From Phallusia mammillata (lineage: Eukaryota > Chordata > Ascidiacea > Phlebobranchia > Ascidiidae): 64,000 bases of DNA. The stretch is taken from assembly GCA_003260075.1 (NCBI GenBank), contig QLIY01000119.1:1-64000 (forward strand), in the 5' to 3' direction. Below are positions 24,504-35,626 of this stretch, one piece after another (position 1 is the first letter of the stretch; each line of letters starts with the position of its first letter). The translations under genes and the position numbers were made by a program. The notes beneath the pieces are model-generated. The model saw only the letters and a program-made list of their open reading frames with translations, was not told where the DNA came from and did not search any database.

Positions 24504-24712
24504 GCAGATTTGTTCCCATGTTTTGGTCAAGAAAGAATGGTTTAAACTTTTTCAAATTTACACACATTACAGATATTGGACTAAAGATGGTCCATGTGAA
24601 TTCTGACCCTGTTTGACCCCTAAGTTCACCCACAGCCCCCCAAAAAGTGAAATTTTTAGTGCGGATTTGTTCCCATGTTTTGGTCAAGAAAGAATAGTTC
24701 AAACTTTTCAAA
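24504..24712. repeat. Tandem repeat, about 157-bp unit, entering the N gap
   Basis: 'gatttgttcccatgttttgg' and the following bases occur at about 24507 and again at about 24664 with few changes. The second copy runs into the gap, so the gap probably hides more copies of this satellite-like repeat. Confidence 0.65.
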
Positions 24713-25205
24713 NNNNNNNNNNNNNNNNNNNNNNNNNNNNNNNNNNNNNNNNNNNNNNNNNNNNNNNNNNNNNNNNNNNNNNNNNNNNNNNNNNNNNNNN
24801 NNNNNNNNNNNNNNNNNNNNNNNNNNNNNNNNNNNNNNNNNNNNNNNNNNNNNNNNNNNNNNNNNNNNNNNNNNNNNNNNNNNNNNNNNNNNNNNNNNNN
24901 NNNNNNNNNNNNNNNNNNNNNNNNNNNNNNNNNNNNNNNNNNNNNNNNNNNNNNNNNNNNNNNNNNNNNNNNNNNNNNNNNNNNNNNNNNNNNNNNNNNN
25001 NNNNNNNNNNNNNNNNNNNNNNNNNNNNNNNNNNNNNNNNNNNNNNNNNNNNNNNNNNNNNNNNNNNNNNNNNNNNNNNNNNNNNNNNNNNNNNNNNNNN
25101 NNNNNNNNNNNNNNNNNNNNNNNNNNNNNNNNNNNNNNNNNNNNNNNNNNNNNNNNNNNNNNNNNNNNNNNNNNNNNNNNNNNNNNNNNNNNNNNNNNNN
25201 NNNNN
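24713..25205. other. Sequencing gap (Ns)
   Basis: About 493 unresolved bases. Reading frames spanning it have no meaning. Confidence 0.99.
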
Positions 25206-25274
25206 ATTTTGTGCTGTCCGAAGCAAATATTGGCATAAAGTTGCCCGTATTCTTATGGTGTAAATCGGCCTTCG

Positions 25275-25402
25275 GTACTCGCACGTTGGTATCGAAAACT
25301 GAGACAAAATATTTCGATACCGAGTACGAGTATCGATACCACTGAAATCGTTCGATACCATCGATACCGAGTACCGAGTACCGGGTACCCGTCCCATCAC
25401 TA
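25275..25402. mobile_element. hAT-like transposon end
   Basis: A palindrome-rich stretch of 'gataccgagtac' and 'ggtatcg' type words ending in 'gtacccgtcccatcactag'. Read on the other strand it begins CTAGTGATGGG, the usual style of hAT terminal repeats. The other end is not visible and may lie in the N gap. Confidence 0.45.
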
Positions 25403-25904
25403 GTTATATTGCGCTGTAAACATTAATCTAGGTCAAATTATTCGTGTTTCGAAATGCAGAGCGACGACGCCTCACTATTTGTTACACCTGTGCAACGTGA
25501 CTTTTCTAACTAAATGCATTAATAAAATTGTTTCAGAACAGGTTTTGGACATAAAAAGCCCAGCTAAGCAATGATATTGATGGTATGTAGAAACTTAATG
25601 GCGCTATGTGTGGATTAACCATCATAATTCAACAAACAAAGGGCTGTGACTGTTACAAAATAAAAGTTTATAAATATTTCTTTAATACGTCAAATGTCAT
25701 CTGTGCAATTCAAATTCTTACCTAGCATATGCATGCGCCATTCATCCTGTTACGATTGGTTTTTGCTAGCAAAAACAATTATGTTATAACAGGCCACAAA
25801 AGTAATGGTACCATGCTGAATGTATCCATCAAATATATATCCCTTACAATTATAATGAATGGTGCGAAAGTATGTCACAGTTTCTGTAAAAAGGAATATA
25901 TAGN

Positions 25905-26202
25905 ATCAGAATATGAAGACGGCTACATTGTAAACCCAACTGGTCAAACCATTCCTGGTCAACAAAATACGCCTGAAAAAGAACCAAATTACTTGGCACC
26001 GATAGCCAGAAGTTCGTTTGTAACACAACACGAAACAACGTCAATGAGCGAGGACGCAATTGTGTATGAAGACATGACAACCAAAAAAACGCCAAAGCCA
26101 GCCAATGCAGCCGTGAAAGAAACCGAGAAATCACATGATATTGGTGATCAAGACTACTCAAATATTTTTGGATCGCACGAAAAACCTTATGAGAATTGTT
26201 GA
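25905..26202 (+). CDS. LRR-E, last part: cytoplasmic tail and stop
   Basis: Starts directly after the N at 25904 with the signature SEYEDGYIVNPTGQTIP, then EPNYLAPIARSSF, VYEDM, DYSNIF and PYENC. Content and position match the part missing from LRR-E at 21687, and no other receptor lacking its tail precedes it, so I assign it to LRR-E. Upstream codons in this frame (25729-25903) are not family sequence. Confidence 0.8.
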
Positions 26203-26791
26203 ACGTGTTTTAGATTCACTGTGGCTTAACAACTAGTATATTTTTCGATCTCGTTTAAATTTTATCCTTTACAGTACAGTTTAATAAGATCCGTAAATAC
26301 ATCATGTTAAGTTATAGGCGCATTTTCGTGACAACAGTCACCTCACATGAATGCAAATTTACCGCCGTCCCATGCAGGTAGTCATATCCTGTCGAGGCCA
26401 AGAAACGATTTGGAGCAAACGTTTGCACCAAGGGTTTGTGCAACTTATATTTAGGAAGAACTGTATTGATGCAGAATGATGCTATAGAATCACTAATTTA
26501 CAAATATATCAGATTGTAAGGTTAAAAAGACTATCCTGTTTGGCAGGGTACTTTCGAAACATAGTTTATTTGCATCAAAACTACGAAACTTTGCGCAAAA
26601 AACGTGAGCACAGTAAGACAAAGCAGAAAGTCCGTATGCAAACATTGGCTACATAATAGTGTAGAGTCTTGATATTAAGCAAACCACACAGTTACTTGTA
26701 CATCACAAGTTAAGAAAGGATTTGTTTTATAATAACATTTGAATTGATTGTAATCATAGCTTATGCAGAAATTGTTACAATAGGCAAAAAT
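26203..26791. other. Intergenic region LRR-E to LRR-F
   Basis: A more diverged copy of the intergenic unit seen before D and E, with the inverted octamer at 26351, the octamer at 26568 and the CRE-like site at 26699. No separate gene. Confidence 0.6.
26568..26575 (+). promoter_or_regulatory. Octamer ATTTGCAT upstream of LRR-F
   Basis: Octamer retained in a flank that has otherwise diverged from those of D and E, 224 bases before the LRR-F start. Retention argues for use, though this is not proof. Confidence 0.4.
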
Positions 26792-29116
26792 ATGTTAAGG
26801 TTTTTGATGTACTTGCTGCTTTGTGGACAAGTTATGGCTAAATTTCAGTTTGCTGAAATGTCAATTCCACAAATACCAGGCAATATTACAGCAAGAAACG
26901 TGTCAAATTGCACAACATGGTGGGATATTTTGGACTGCAGCAATCAAGACAGGTTTAACATTACAATGCTGAAGGGGGGGGGGTTGTCAATTTGCAAACT
27001 ATGGTGGGTTATTTTGGACTGCAGCAATCAAGACAGGTTTAACATTACAATGCTGAATGGAAAAAACAATATCACCACTCTACTTCTAAACAACAACAAG
27101 TAAGTTTGCCTTGATACAGATAAAGGTTTTCTGAATCAGATATTAACATAGTTTTTTTAATGCAGAATAAAGGCTTTTCCTGTATTTCCAAAATGGGCAA
27201 AAGATAATTTACTTGCCTTGGATCTCTCGCATAATTCACTTGCAACCATTCCAATCTTATGGAACTATTTGAAATTAAAATATCTGGATTTAAGTCACAA
27301 CCAACTTACAAAAGCTTCGTTCCTTCCACTAAGTATTGTGGAATTATCAGTGGGAAACAACCGATTTACTGACATTAATGATTTGCTTCCTTTGTTACCT
27401 CTACCAAACCTGACCACACTAATACTTAACTCAAACAACATATCGACTTTCAATCAAACTGGTTGGAATCAAAATTTTCTGAAGCTTACATATCTCGATG
27501 TCAGAGACAATCACTTTTCAAGCCTTGAAAACATAAACTCAAGCTCTTTGCTAAATTTACGAATCGGACATCAAGGGCTGAAGCTCAAAAGCTTATCAAG
27601 ATTTCCAAATCTTACGTCGTTAGAAATCTCAGGAGCAAATTTTATCAAGACATTTCCGCTATTCCTTTTTGAAGGCAACTCACAAATATTGGACATACGA
27701 CTGGTAGATGTCACTGGACTAGATCTGATCACGGTTCCAAAAAGCGCTAAGGACGTTTGGGCTGAAAATCTACCCCAAGCATTGCAGTTTTATGGGCTAG
27801 GAGGAAGCATTGAAAACCTTACGGTTATTAAATGTCCACTACTTGGAATGCACGATATTTTTAGGAATCCAGCTTTGTCTTTTCATCCATATTGGTTTCA
27901 CTTTAGTGAAGTTAATCTTACAAAAATACTGCTTCAAAACAATTCACTATCTTTACTTGAACCAAACGAAGGAAAAAGTTACCAAGCAAATTCATACTTT
28001 AAAATCTCTACCATAATTAATCTAAATCATTTGAATTTGAGTTACAACAACCTTACGCACTTAAGAGATCGAGGACTCACTGCGGTTCCTAAATTGGAAT
28101 CTATTATCCTAAGTTACAATCAAATAAGTCACATACAGAGCTTAGCTTTCTATTTTCCTGCTAACATAGGACCCCGACACATTGATTTGTCATTTAACAA
28201 AATTGAAACAGTCGCACCGTTTGTATACTTGAAAACAAGACTTCAGTCGCTGAATTTGGCTGGAAACCAAATCAAAGGGTTGGATCCAGGATTTATTACA
28301 GTTCTACCAGTGATTCAACTGCTTAATATTTCCCACAATCTTATAACCAACCCAATGATATTACTCAGTGCCAACATACCAGGACTGCATATTATTTCAA
28401 GTTACAATCCGTGGATCTGTTTAACACCAAACAATGCTCATTTCCCAACTAACTCGCATCAGAATGTAACAATTGGATGTGATAATAACTTCTTGTCTTC
28501 AAAACACGCTTGTGTTTGCAATTTTTCGTACAATGCCAGTATTGATTCAAATACAGTTGTTACAGGTGATCATGTACGCTATGATCTGATAGCCGGTGGA
28601 GTGGCCGTATTCCTATTAATTGTGGCTGTCTTAGTGATTTGCTTCGTTCGCTATCACAAGAAAAAGCATCAAACCGATAGTCTCCACCAGACTGAACACA
28701 ATAGAGGTGTAGAAGTGAATGTCTTACATCCAGACACTCAAGGATTGTCATTAGGTAGAGGGAACCAAAACTTGAACACCTCATTTGAATCTGTGTCAGA
28801 AAACGAACCAGTATCCGAATACGAGGATGGTTACCTTGTAAACCCGGCTGGTCAAGCGATACCAGATTTGCATCCAAGACTTCAAAGGGAACCAAGCTAC
28901 TTAGTACCGATATCACGTAATTCGTTTCCTTTACACAGCGAAGCCAAGCCTACTAATGAGGATAGAAGGGTTTACGAGGAAATACCTGCAGAGACCAATA
29001 CATCTCAAGCAACAATTGCAACTCCGGACGAAAAGAACGATTCCTACGCAAACGAAGGGTATCAGAATGTGGGGAATAGACCCCAAGGAAATACTGAAAA
29101 AACATACATGAATTAA
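26792..29116 (+). CDS. LRR-F: type I LRR receptor with tyrosine-rich tail
   Basis: Exon 1 is 26792-27099 and exon 2 27166-29116; the intron is 66 bp in phase 2. As written it gives 752 residues, but the ten-G join at 26974-26983 duplicates part of exon 1 (WWDILDCSNQDRFNITML and WWVILDCSNQDRFNITML), adding about 30 false residues while keeping frame. Signal peptide MLRFLMYLLLCGQVMA. After the LRRs come a C-cap (NPWICLT, KHACVCN), a helix around 'LIAGGVAVFLLIVAVLVICF' and a tail with SEYEDGYLVNPAGQAIP, EPSYLVPISRNSF, VYEEI, SYANEGYQNV and a terminal TYMN. It shares the PRLQREPSYL phrase with LRR-B, so its tail is closer to B than to C-E. Confidence 0.88.
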
Positions 29117-30969
29117 TGAATTGAGAACCATACATGAATGAATGAATCAAACGAATGATAGAGAATAGGTGTACTTTTCAGTGTCACAAATTTAAGCACG
29201 TGCCTAGATCAACAAGTACTTTATGAACCAAGACTGTAAAAACAGTCAACTCATGTAATGCAAATTTAAGTTTTTATCGTGCAGGTCGTCATTCATTGAT
29301 TTAAATAGGAAAACGTGATAGCTTACTGAACTACGGTGTACTGTATTTCGGCCTTTTGTATTGCAGTATGCTAACGTGAACCAATACATCACTGCAATGT
29401 AAAAAAATGTTACGAACTTCTGTTGTTGTTGAGTTATTTCGCTTGATAAAAGACAACAAAACAACACAATTGCACTAAAACAGTTACCAAACCGGAAATA
29501 GCTGCGCAACGCTCAAACGTTAGAGCGCATAAAAGTGTCAGGCACCATTGGTGGATAATGATTAAACGCGCTGCAGCTACACCATTTTATAAAGCTTTGT
29601 GTGACGGGAGCTCAAAAAATACAAGTGTGGTGTGCAGTGAGAAAACTCGACAGGGAAGGAAATGTTATATCGGTAGCCTATTTATGCTATACTTTTGTGC
29701 TGAAAAAATAACATCAATCCCTTCCCATTCAGGGGTTTATTAAATTGTTCAAAAAACGATACATAACCAATAAATCGGAGCTTTTTCAAACACAATTAGC
29801 GCCAGCCTGCTGGATGGGCTTGCGAAATTTCACCGCAGGCAAATTTTTTTCTATACCGCAAATTTTCTACACCAATTTTTTTTCTAAAGCTCCCTTATAG
29901 GCATCCAGAATGAAAGAAACGACCGATTTGTTTATGAAGCAAACGAATAATAAGTCCAAAAATAAATAAGTTCAAATATGGTCCTGGGAAGGTACTAGTG
30001 AATTAACACGCAAGGAGGCAGAGGGGGCATGTTGCTATTTCATTGGAACCAACACAGACGCCAGAGGGCAAATATGAGTCACCGTTTTTTTTTCAAAATT
30101 CTTACAATTCAAATTACAGAAAATAGCATGCGTAGTTGCAAGTGACTAACCCACCCTTACAACGGAGTATCATAATTTAAATATTCAAGAATTAGCGTCA
30201 GTCTCTTCGATTTCGAGTGATTTCAAATTTGAATCAGGGGATTTCTGACGTAGATGAATGTGATGATGCATATATTCGTCGAACCCTGGGCAACACCTTT
30301 CCAAGTATGTAGGAATGCTCTAATTACAAAAATAAGCTTTTCGGTTTGTCTGATGTGTTTTTATGTTGCCTATACGTGGTATTCTTTGTCGTAAGTTCGA
30401 CTAGTTTGTTTTTCGTTGCGAAAACATAACGCGAAATGCAACAGATTCAAGAAAAACGACGTTGTTAAGAAAAGAGATGTTTTTATTGTGCCTCAAAAAA
30501 ACAACATAAAAACAGTGAACTACATATCACACCAAAGTAAAAAATAACTGTTTTTTACTGATAAATACATGTGCACTAAACATATTCAAATAGATTATTG
30601 CACTTTAAACGCGCCAATGTACAACAAATTCAGTTGTAACGAATGTGTGGTAATCCATTATTACAGTAACAGTGTTCAAATGCTCCGCCTAATTTCGCAC
30701 AAGTGACAACTATAATGTTGTTTGTTTCTACCCGATGCCTAAACGGCCAAATAAAACTTTTTTGCACCCAATTGTACCAAAAAAATAATCTGGTATAATG
30801 ATCGTACAAAATGTCTAAAAACAAGTGCATTCAAGACCACATAAATTAGTGAAAATAATAAACAGTGTTGCCAATATCAAAATACAACCGCAGCTAGTTT
30901 GCTACCATCTCAGGAAAGTACTTCATACAAAAGTGTTTCAGCCAACTTGTTACCACAATCGCAATTATG
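29117..30969. other. Intergenic region between convergent LRR-F and LRR-G
   Basis: Both genes end here. An inverted octamer persists at 29258 with the phrase 'tgcaggtcgtcatt', a relic of the intergenic unit. The hexamer AATAAA on the - strand at 30482-30487 could serve LRR-G. No other gene is convincing; frames such as 29558-29743 have no support. Confidence 0.5.
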
Positions 30970-33449
30970 TTACTGCACCTCGAAATAATCCATTTTATCT
31001 TGCGTAAGAGGCTCAAGGTAAGGACTATCTTGAACGTCCGAAGCCATTTCGTAGTCATGGGCTTTATTTAAGTAAACATTTTCGTTGTCAGGGTTACTAG
31101 CGACGTAACGAACACTTTCGTACAATCGCGAATCACCTTTCGAAATAGTGTTTAACGGAGAATGAGACCCATTGTTTGATGTGGGCGACCGACAGTACTT
31201 CCACACCAGCACCACAAGCACGACCAGAACAATTACCGAACCAATGCAGGCACCAACAACAATTGGAAGCATTGAAGGCGGTTGTGCTGCAGGGATGGTC
31301 GTGAAATCAGTGGTGCCAACGAATTTGGACACAGCCTTGCACTTTGTTTGGAGACTGCTGTATCCTTTGCCAAACATTTCAATGGGTGATGAACATGTAA
31401 AGCATGAGCCGCCATTAGTGCAGGATAAGTTGTAGTTTGAACCGGCATTTAGAAGCGCATAAAGTTCACAGGTGCAGTTCCAATTGTTGCTTGCCACTAG
31501 GATGTTAGCTAGTGGGTTGATTGTAAGCTGCCCAATGGAGGTAATCTCATTGTGGGACAGATCTACCACCTGTACTCCACTTAGACTGGAAAATGCGTCT
31601 GCAGACACGAACGCAATAAAGTTGTTTGACAAATCCAGGTGTAAAAGACTGTCACTTTCAAGAAAATTTGACGGTATGGACGTGAACACATTGCGCGAAA
31701 GTTTGAAATTTGTTAGAAGTGGAAGATCTTTAATTAAACTCCCAGCGACTTGGCGCATCTGATTATAACTAAAATTGATTTCTTGTAAGTTGATCAGGCC
31801 CGTAAAAAGTCCAGCGTTTAGTTTGCGTAGGCTTTGATCATTAACCGTAAGTTTTGCAAGGGTGCTGCTGACTGCTGTCAATTGAGTTACATTGGGTAGA
31901 CCGACTTTCTTTAACACGATTTCACGCAGATTGGCAAGACCCTTCAGGAGAAGTGACGTTATGGGAGAGCTCTGTACTTCCAGTACGCGTAACTCGTCCA
32001 AATTGATGAACGTAGCGTGAGTGAGAGTTTTCAGATTTTGTAGTGAAATGTTCTTCACTGTCCCGTTACAGAAGGTCAAGTTGATAAGAGATTGTTTCAG
32101 TGGAGCTAAGACTTTTGGATCAAAAGTTTTCAGGGAGTAATCCTCGATGTATAAGGACAACAGTTTTGTCAATGGTCTAAACGTGTTGGGATAGTACTCC
32201 AAACCCCAGTGTCCAATTAATAGATGTCTTAAATCTGGGGCCATACTAAACGGGTCAGATGATGCATTAAACAGAAATAGGTTTTCTCGCACATCCAACT
32301 TCGTAATCTTGGACATGATTTGAAAATCCAGTAATTCTATACTGGGGGGGGGGGATAAACGGGTCAGATGAATAATTAAACAGAAATAGGTTTTCTCGCA
32401 CATCTAACTTCGTAATCTTGGACATGATTTGAAAATCCAGTAATTCTATACTGGTATTGGCAAGCGACAGAAACCTTAGACTTACTGCATTGCCGTATGG
32501 ATACAACGATGAACTACGAAGAATGTTTCCATCAAGTAGAAGGGTTTGTAGTTTAGTCTGAGCGGAAAACATGTCAATTGTCACGAAAGGAAGTCGGTTG
32601 TCGGCGAGATTTAGGAATTGCAGCTCTGTTAGTGGCGAAAAGGCCACAAAAATGTCCACAGAATAACCTATTGCGTTGTTCGAAAGGTCAAGAGCCTCTA
32701 GCTGAGTTGCAAATCGAAACAGATTGGTAGGAAGCACCGTGAATTCGTTGTAGGAAAGATCAATGTAGATGAGATTTTTCACACAGTTCTTGATAACACT
32801 AGCATCGAAAGTAGACAATCTGTAAAAGGGAGTATATGTTACAAACGTATGTCTCAAAATAGAAAGTTTTTCTAAGCATCGAATTGATGATCGAGGCCTT
32901 TTTGTCTCTATATAACGCATGTCATGTTTTGAAAAAACTGAACTTTATTAAGAAGAAACATGGAAAAGTCTCGTTTAGACATGATAAACGTTTACCAAAA
33001 AAAAGAGTATCCTGTTATTTCATTCAAATTTTAAAGCTGTTATTTCCTGTTATATCTCAGAGCCTCAAAACTCAAACAGGTACAAACCTGTTATTACTCA
33101 AATTGATTCCTTTCGTGCTTGCGGGAAAAACTTGAGTAAGAGATGTTAAGCCAGCCCCGTTGCAGTATGCCCAAATTCCATTGCACGTGCATTTGCGAGG
33201 ACATATTTGTGGTGAAACAGTAGTTGTAGTAGTGGAAAGTGGAATTTTCCCAATTGTTACACTAGTTCCTATAGTTACGGATTTTAAATCCATTTGTCTT
33301 TGCAGTACAGAGCTTGCTGTCGTTTGCATGCCATTGGCTTCCGTTGTATTGCTTGGTAAAGTGTGGTTTAGTCCGTTGAGGCTAGTAGTATTAAGAGCAA
33401 AACTCATGGGCACAAACAGTAAGATACATAGAATATTAATCGGCTCCAT
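30970..33449 (-). CDS. LRR-G: LRR receptor, one false duplication in exon 2
   Basis: Exon 1 is 33449-33088 (signal MEPINILCILLFVPMSFA, a Ser/Thr-rich stretch, then LRRNT CPRKCTCNGIWAYC); exon 2 is 32819-30970. The phase-2 splice joins SNN-R to LSTFDAS, at the same place in the first LRR as in LRR-A to F. A G run at 32344-32354 with a 109-base duplicated segment shifts the frame; removing it gives about 700 residues. LRRs, a C-cap (NWNCTC to CFTC), and a helix 'VVGACIGSVIVLVVLVVLVW' follow. The tail has RLYESV, RYVAS, NVYLNK, DYEMA, PYLEP and DYFEV. It lacks the YEDGY block of A-F. VYLN fits a Grb2-type YxN site (inference). Confidence 0.85.
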
Positions 33450-35626
33450 AGCCAAGCATCTATAAGGATTCACGCATTAAGGCGTTCAAGCTGCAATATC
33501 AAATAATAAACAAGTTAACCCTCAAATGTCTTGAAACTGCGTATTAATAATACGCAGTAGTTTCAATGCAAACATACCGAGCTTGATTCTGTGTACAGTA
33601 CTGAAAATGTTTCAAAGCCCTTTCAATTCGCAAGCTTCAAATAACAACCAAAAGACTGCTCTGGTGCAAATTAAGGACATTATCACACACAATTAAAGGC
33701 AATTTCTCAGGTCAAAACAAAATTTTAAAACTAGTTAGTTAGTGTCCACATATCACTCGTAATAGAAAACGTCATGCTAGCTATAAACAACAAACAGTGG
33801 TCATTATAGGGTAACATACCCCCCCCCCAAAATGTTTCAAAGCCCTTTCAATTCGCAAGCTTCAAATAACAACCAAGAGACTGCTGTGGTGCAAATTAAG
33901 GACACTATCACACACAATTAAAGGCATTTTCTCAGGTCAAAACAAAATTTTTAGTTAGTGTTCACATATCACTCGTAATAGAAAACCTCATGCCAGCTAT
34001 AAACAACAAACAGTGGTCATTATAGGGTAACATCGACTAAACACCACGTGGCCCCTCCTCAACAATAAACTCAGCAAAGCAACACCACCTGTGTGTTCGC
34101 AAAGACAAAAAACAAACAAATGCACAATAGCGGATTGGACTGCAACAGACTTTGCCAGACAAACAGGATACAAGCCATCACCGGGCTTGCACCTGTTCGA
34201 CCGAAAACATCTCTGTATGATGATATCATGACATACGTACAGGATATGGTGTGCTGCTGCCCAGTGCATAACACTTTACGCGCACAAACAAGGGTTAGGT
34301 CAGAAACCAAAATTGGTCAGGGCTGTAGTATATTAGGATAATCTAGTGTAGAATATTATAATTTTTTGGTTATTCCAGCCACTTTATGGACATAATTGCA
34401 TGCAGGCCGAAACAAACAATTTAGATTTGGTGGTTTGTAGTGAGCAAACAGTTGGAACAAACTATCAATTTGTAAAAGAATGGGTCAAACAAAGCCGCTA
34501 GGTTAAACTTTAAAGCGTACATGAAATCAACTTCAAAACAGTAGAGTAGAGGATTGAAATTGCATAGAAAATAGCTAATGGTTCCAGTAAAGGACTAGTA
34601 AAAACCCTACGCCAGTGCGTTCCGAGCTTTTTTCCCATGACCCACACAAAATATCCCCCAAAAAACATCTCCCTTATGGTGATGTACATGTTTTCTTATC
34701 ATTTAATTAACCTAATTTCCATTCAGCCCAAACTCCACTCACGTTCAAACAAGCTTCCAACGAACGATGCACAACAAAAGCTTTGAGCTAGGCATCAATC
34801 TAAAAATCTAACCCTAAATCAAATGGCCACCAGATGGATGTACGCACCGCCAGGAAGCACTGTCGTGCGTTAATGCATTACAGTTAAATGCACCACAATA
34901 GTGTGGTTGTTTGAAACACTAAACAACGCAAAAATGTTCAATAGTTGTCGGGATGTTTGTATGTGGGTCCTTCAAGCAGAAAACAGCATTTAGTTTGTTT
35001 CAAAACGACAAAATGAAGCATCAAACCTTGTATATCAATGTGTTCTGTATTTGCATTACGTTGCATAAACGTACTTTGTTCAAGACATTCCACTTAACGT
35101 AAAGTCGGAAAGCATTTACAAAATACGACAATTTCACTATTACCACAAAATTAAACAATGGTACTTACTCGGCTGTAAACCAACAGAGGTCAGCATTGTT
35201 TTTTTTACAAATAACACTTCGATCATTCGGCGCGTTTGTCGCAATGCGATCCTACGTCACATCCTGCTGGGGTGACGTCACGCGATTGTCGCAAATTTAT
35301 GAATGGCGCAAAAGGGTTCCAGTTAATACACACGACTAAGTAGCAGAACAAACGTAAATGTATTCAAAACAAGTTGTACACGTTTGGTTATATAGGAGTT
35401 TCAAAGTCATAAAATACACACATTTTCCTTTTCCTTGACAGAAAACACGAAAAAGTGTGAAAAAAGACTGTTACACGCATTTTGAATTAAACAAACAAAT
35501 AAATAAAAAACAATATTCCACTATATGTTCCGAAATAGACATAAAGCTGCATTTTTAGGTATAGCCTACTTTCTTGTTGGTACCAAAACTAATTAAATAG
35601 TGTAAGAATTCAGAGAGAAAATAAGA
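33450..35626. other. Intergenic region upstream of LRR-G
   Basis: About 210 bases (33605-33818) recur after a ten-C spacer at 33819-33828, up to about 34033, so part of this region is counted twice. Near 35230-35300 there is a block with CRE core GTGACGTCAC and opposed 'tgtcgcaa' words. No gene was recognised; the frame at 34093-34341 shows no domain. Confidence 0.5.

Larger units (their letters stand above)
21687..25904. other. 4.2-kb segment splitting LRR-E, bounded by single Ns
   Basis: Begins right after the N at 21687 and ends at the N at 25904, inside the tail exon of LRR-E. It contains no LRR sequence. It holds a 54-base C run with an A run, a tandem repeat running into a 493-base N gap, a hAT-like terminus and one small basic reading frame. 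It could be a contig placed into the gene by scaffolding, or a large insertion present in one allele. The N on both sides makes misplacement more likely. Confidence 0.7.
12759..32354. other. Set of ten-G assembly spacers
   Basis: Runs of ten or eleven G lie at 12759, 14736, 15010, 16778, 17896, 18137, 18402, 18758, 19181, 26974 and 32344. Sequence to the right either restarts at a point already present on the left (for example 15010, 19181, 26974, 32344) or skips bases present in paralogues (12759, 14736, 18402). Length is essentially constant at ten once a chance flanking G is allowed. This is what an artificial contig joiner would give; it is not expected of natural homopolymers. Frames across these points should not be trusted. 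Confidence 0.88.

Noticed and set aside
24499..25400. Frames of 187-261 residues over the gap
   Set aside because: They consist mainly of unknown bases.
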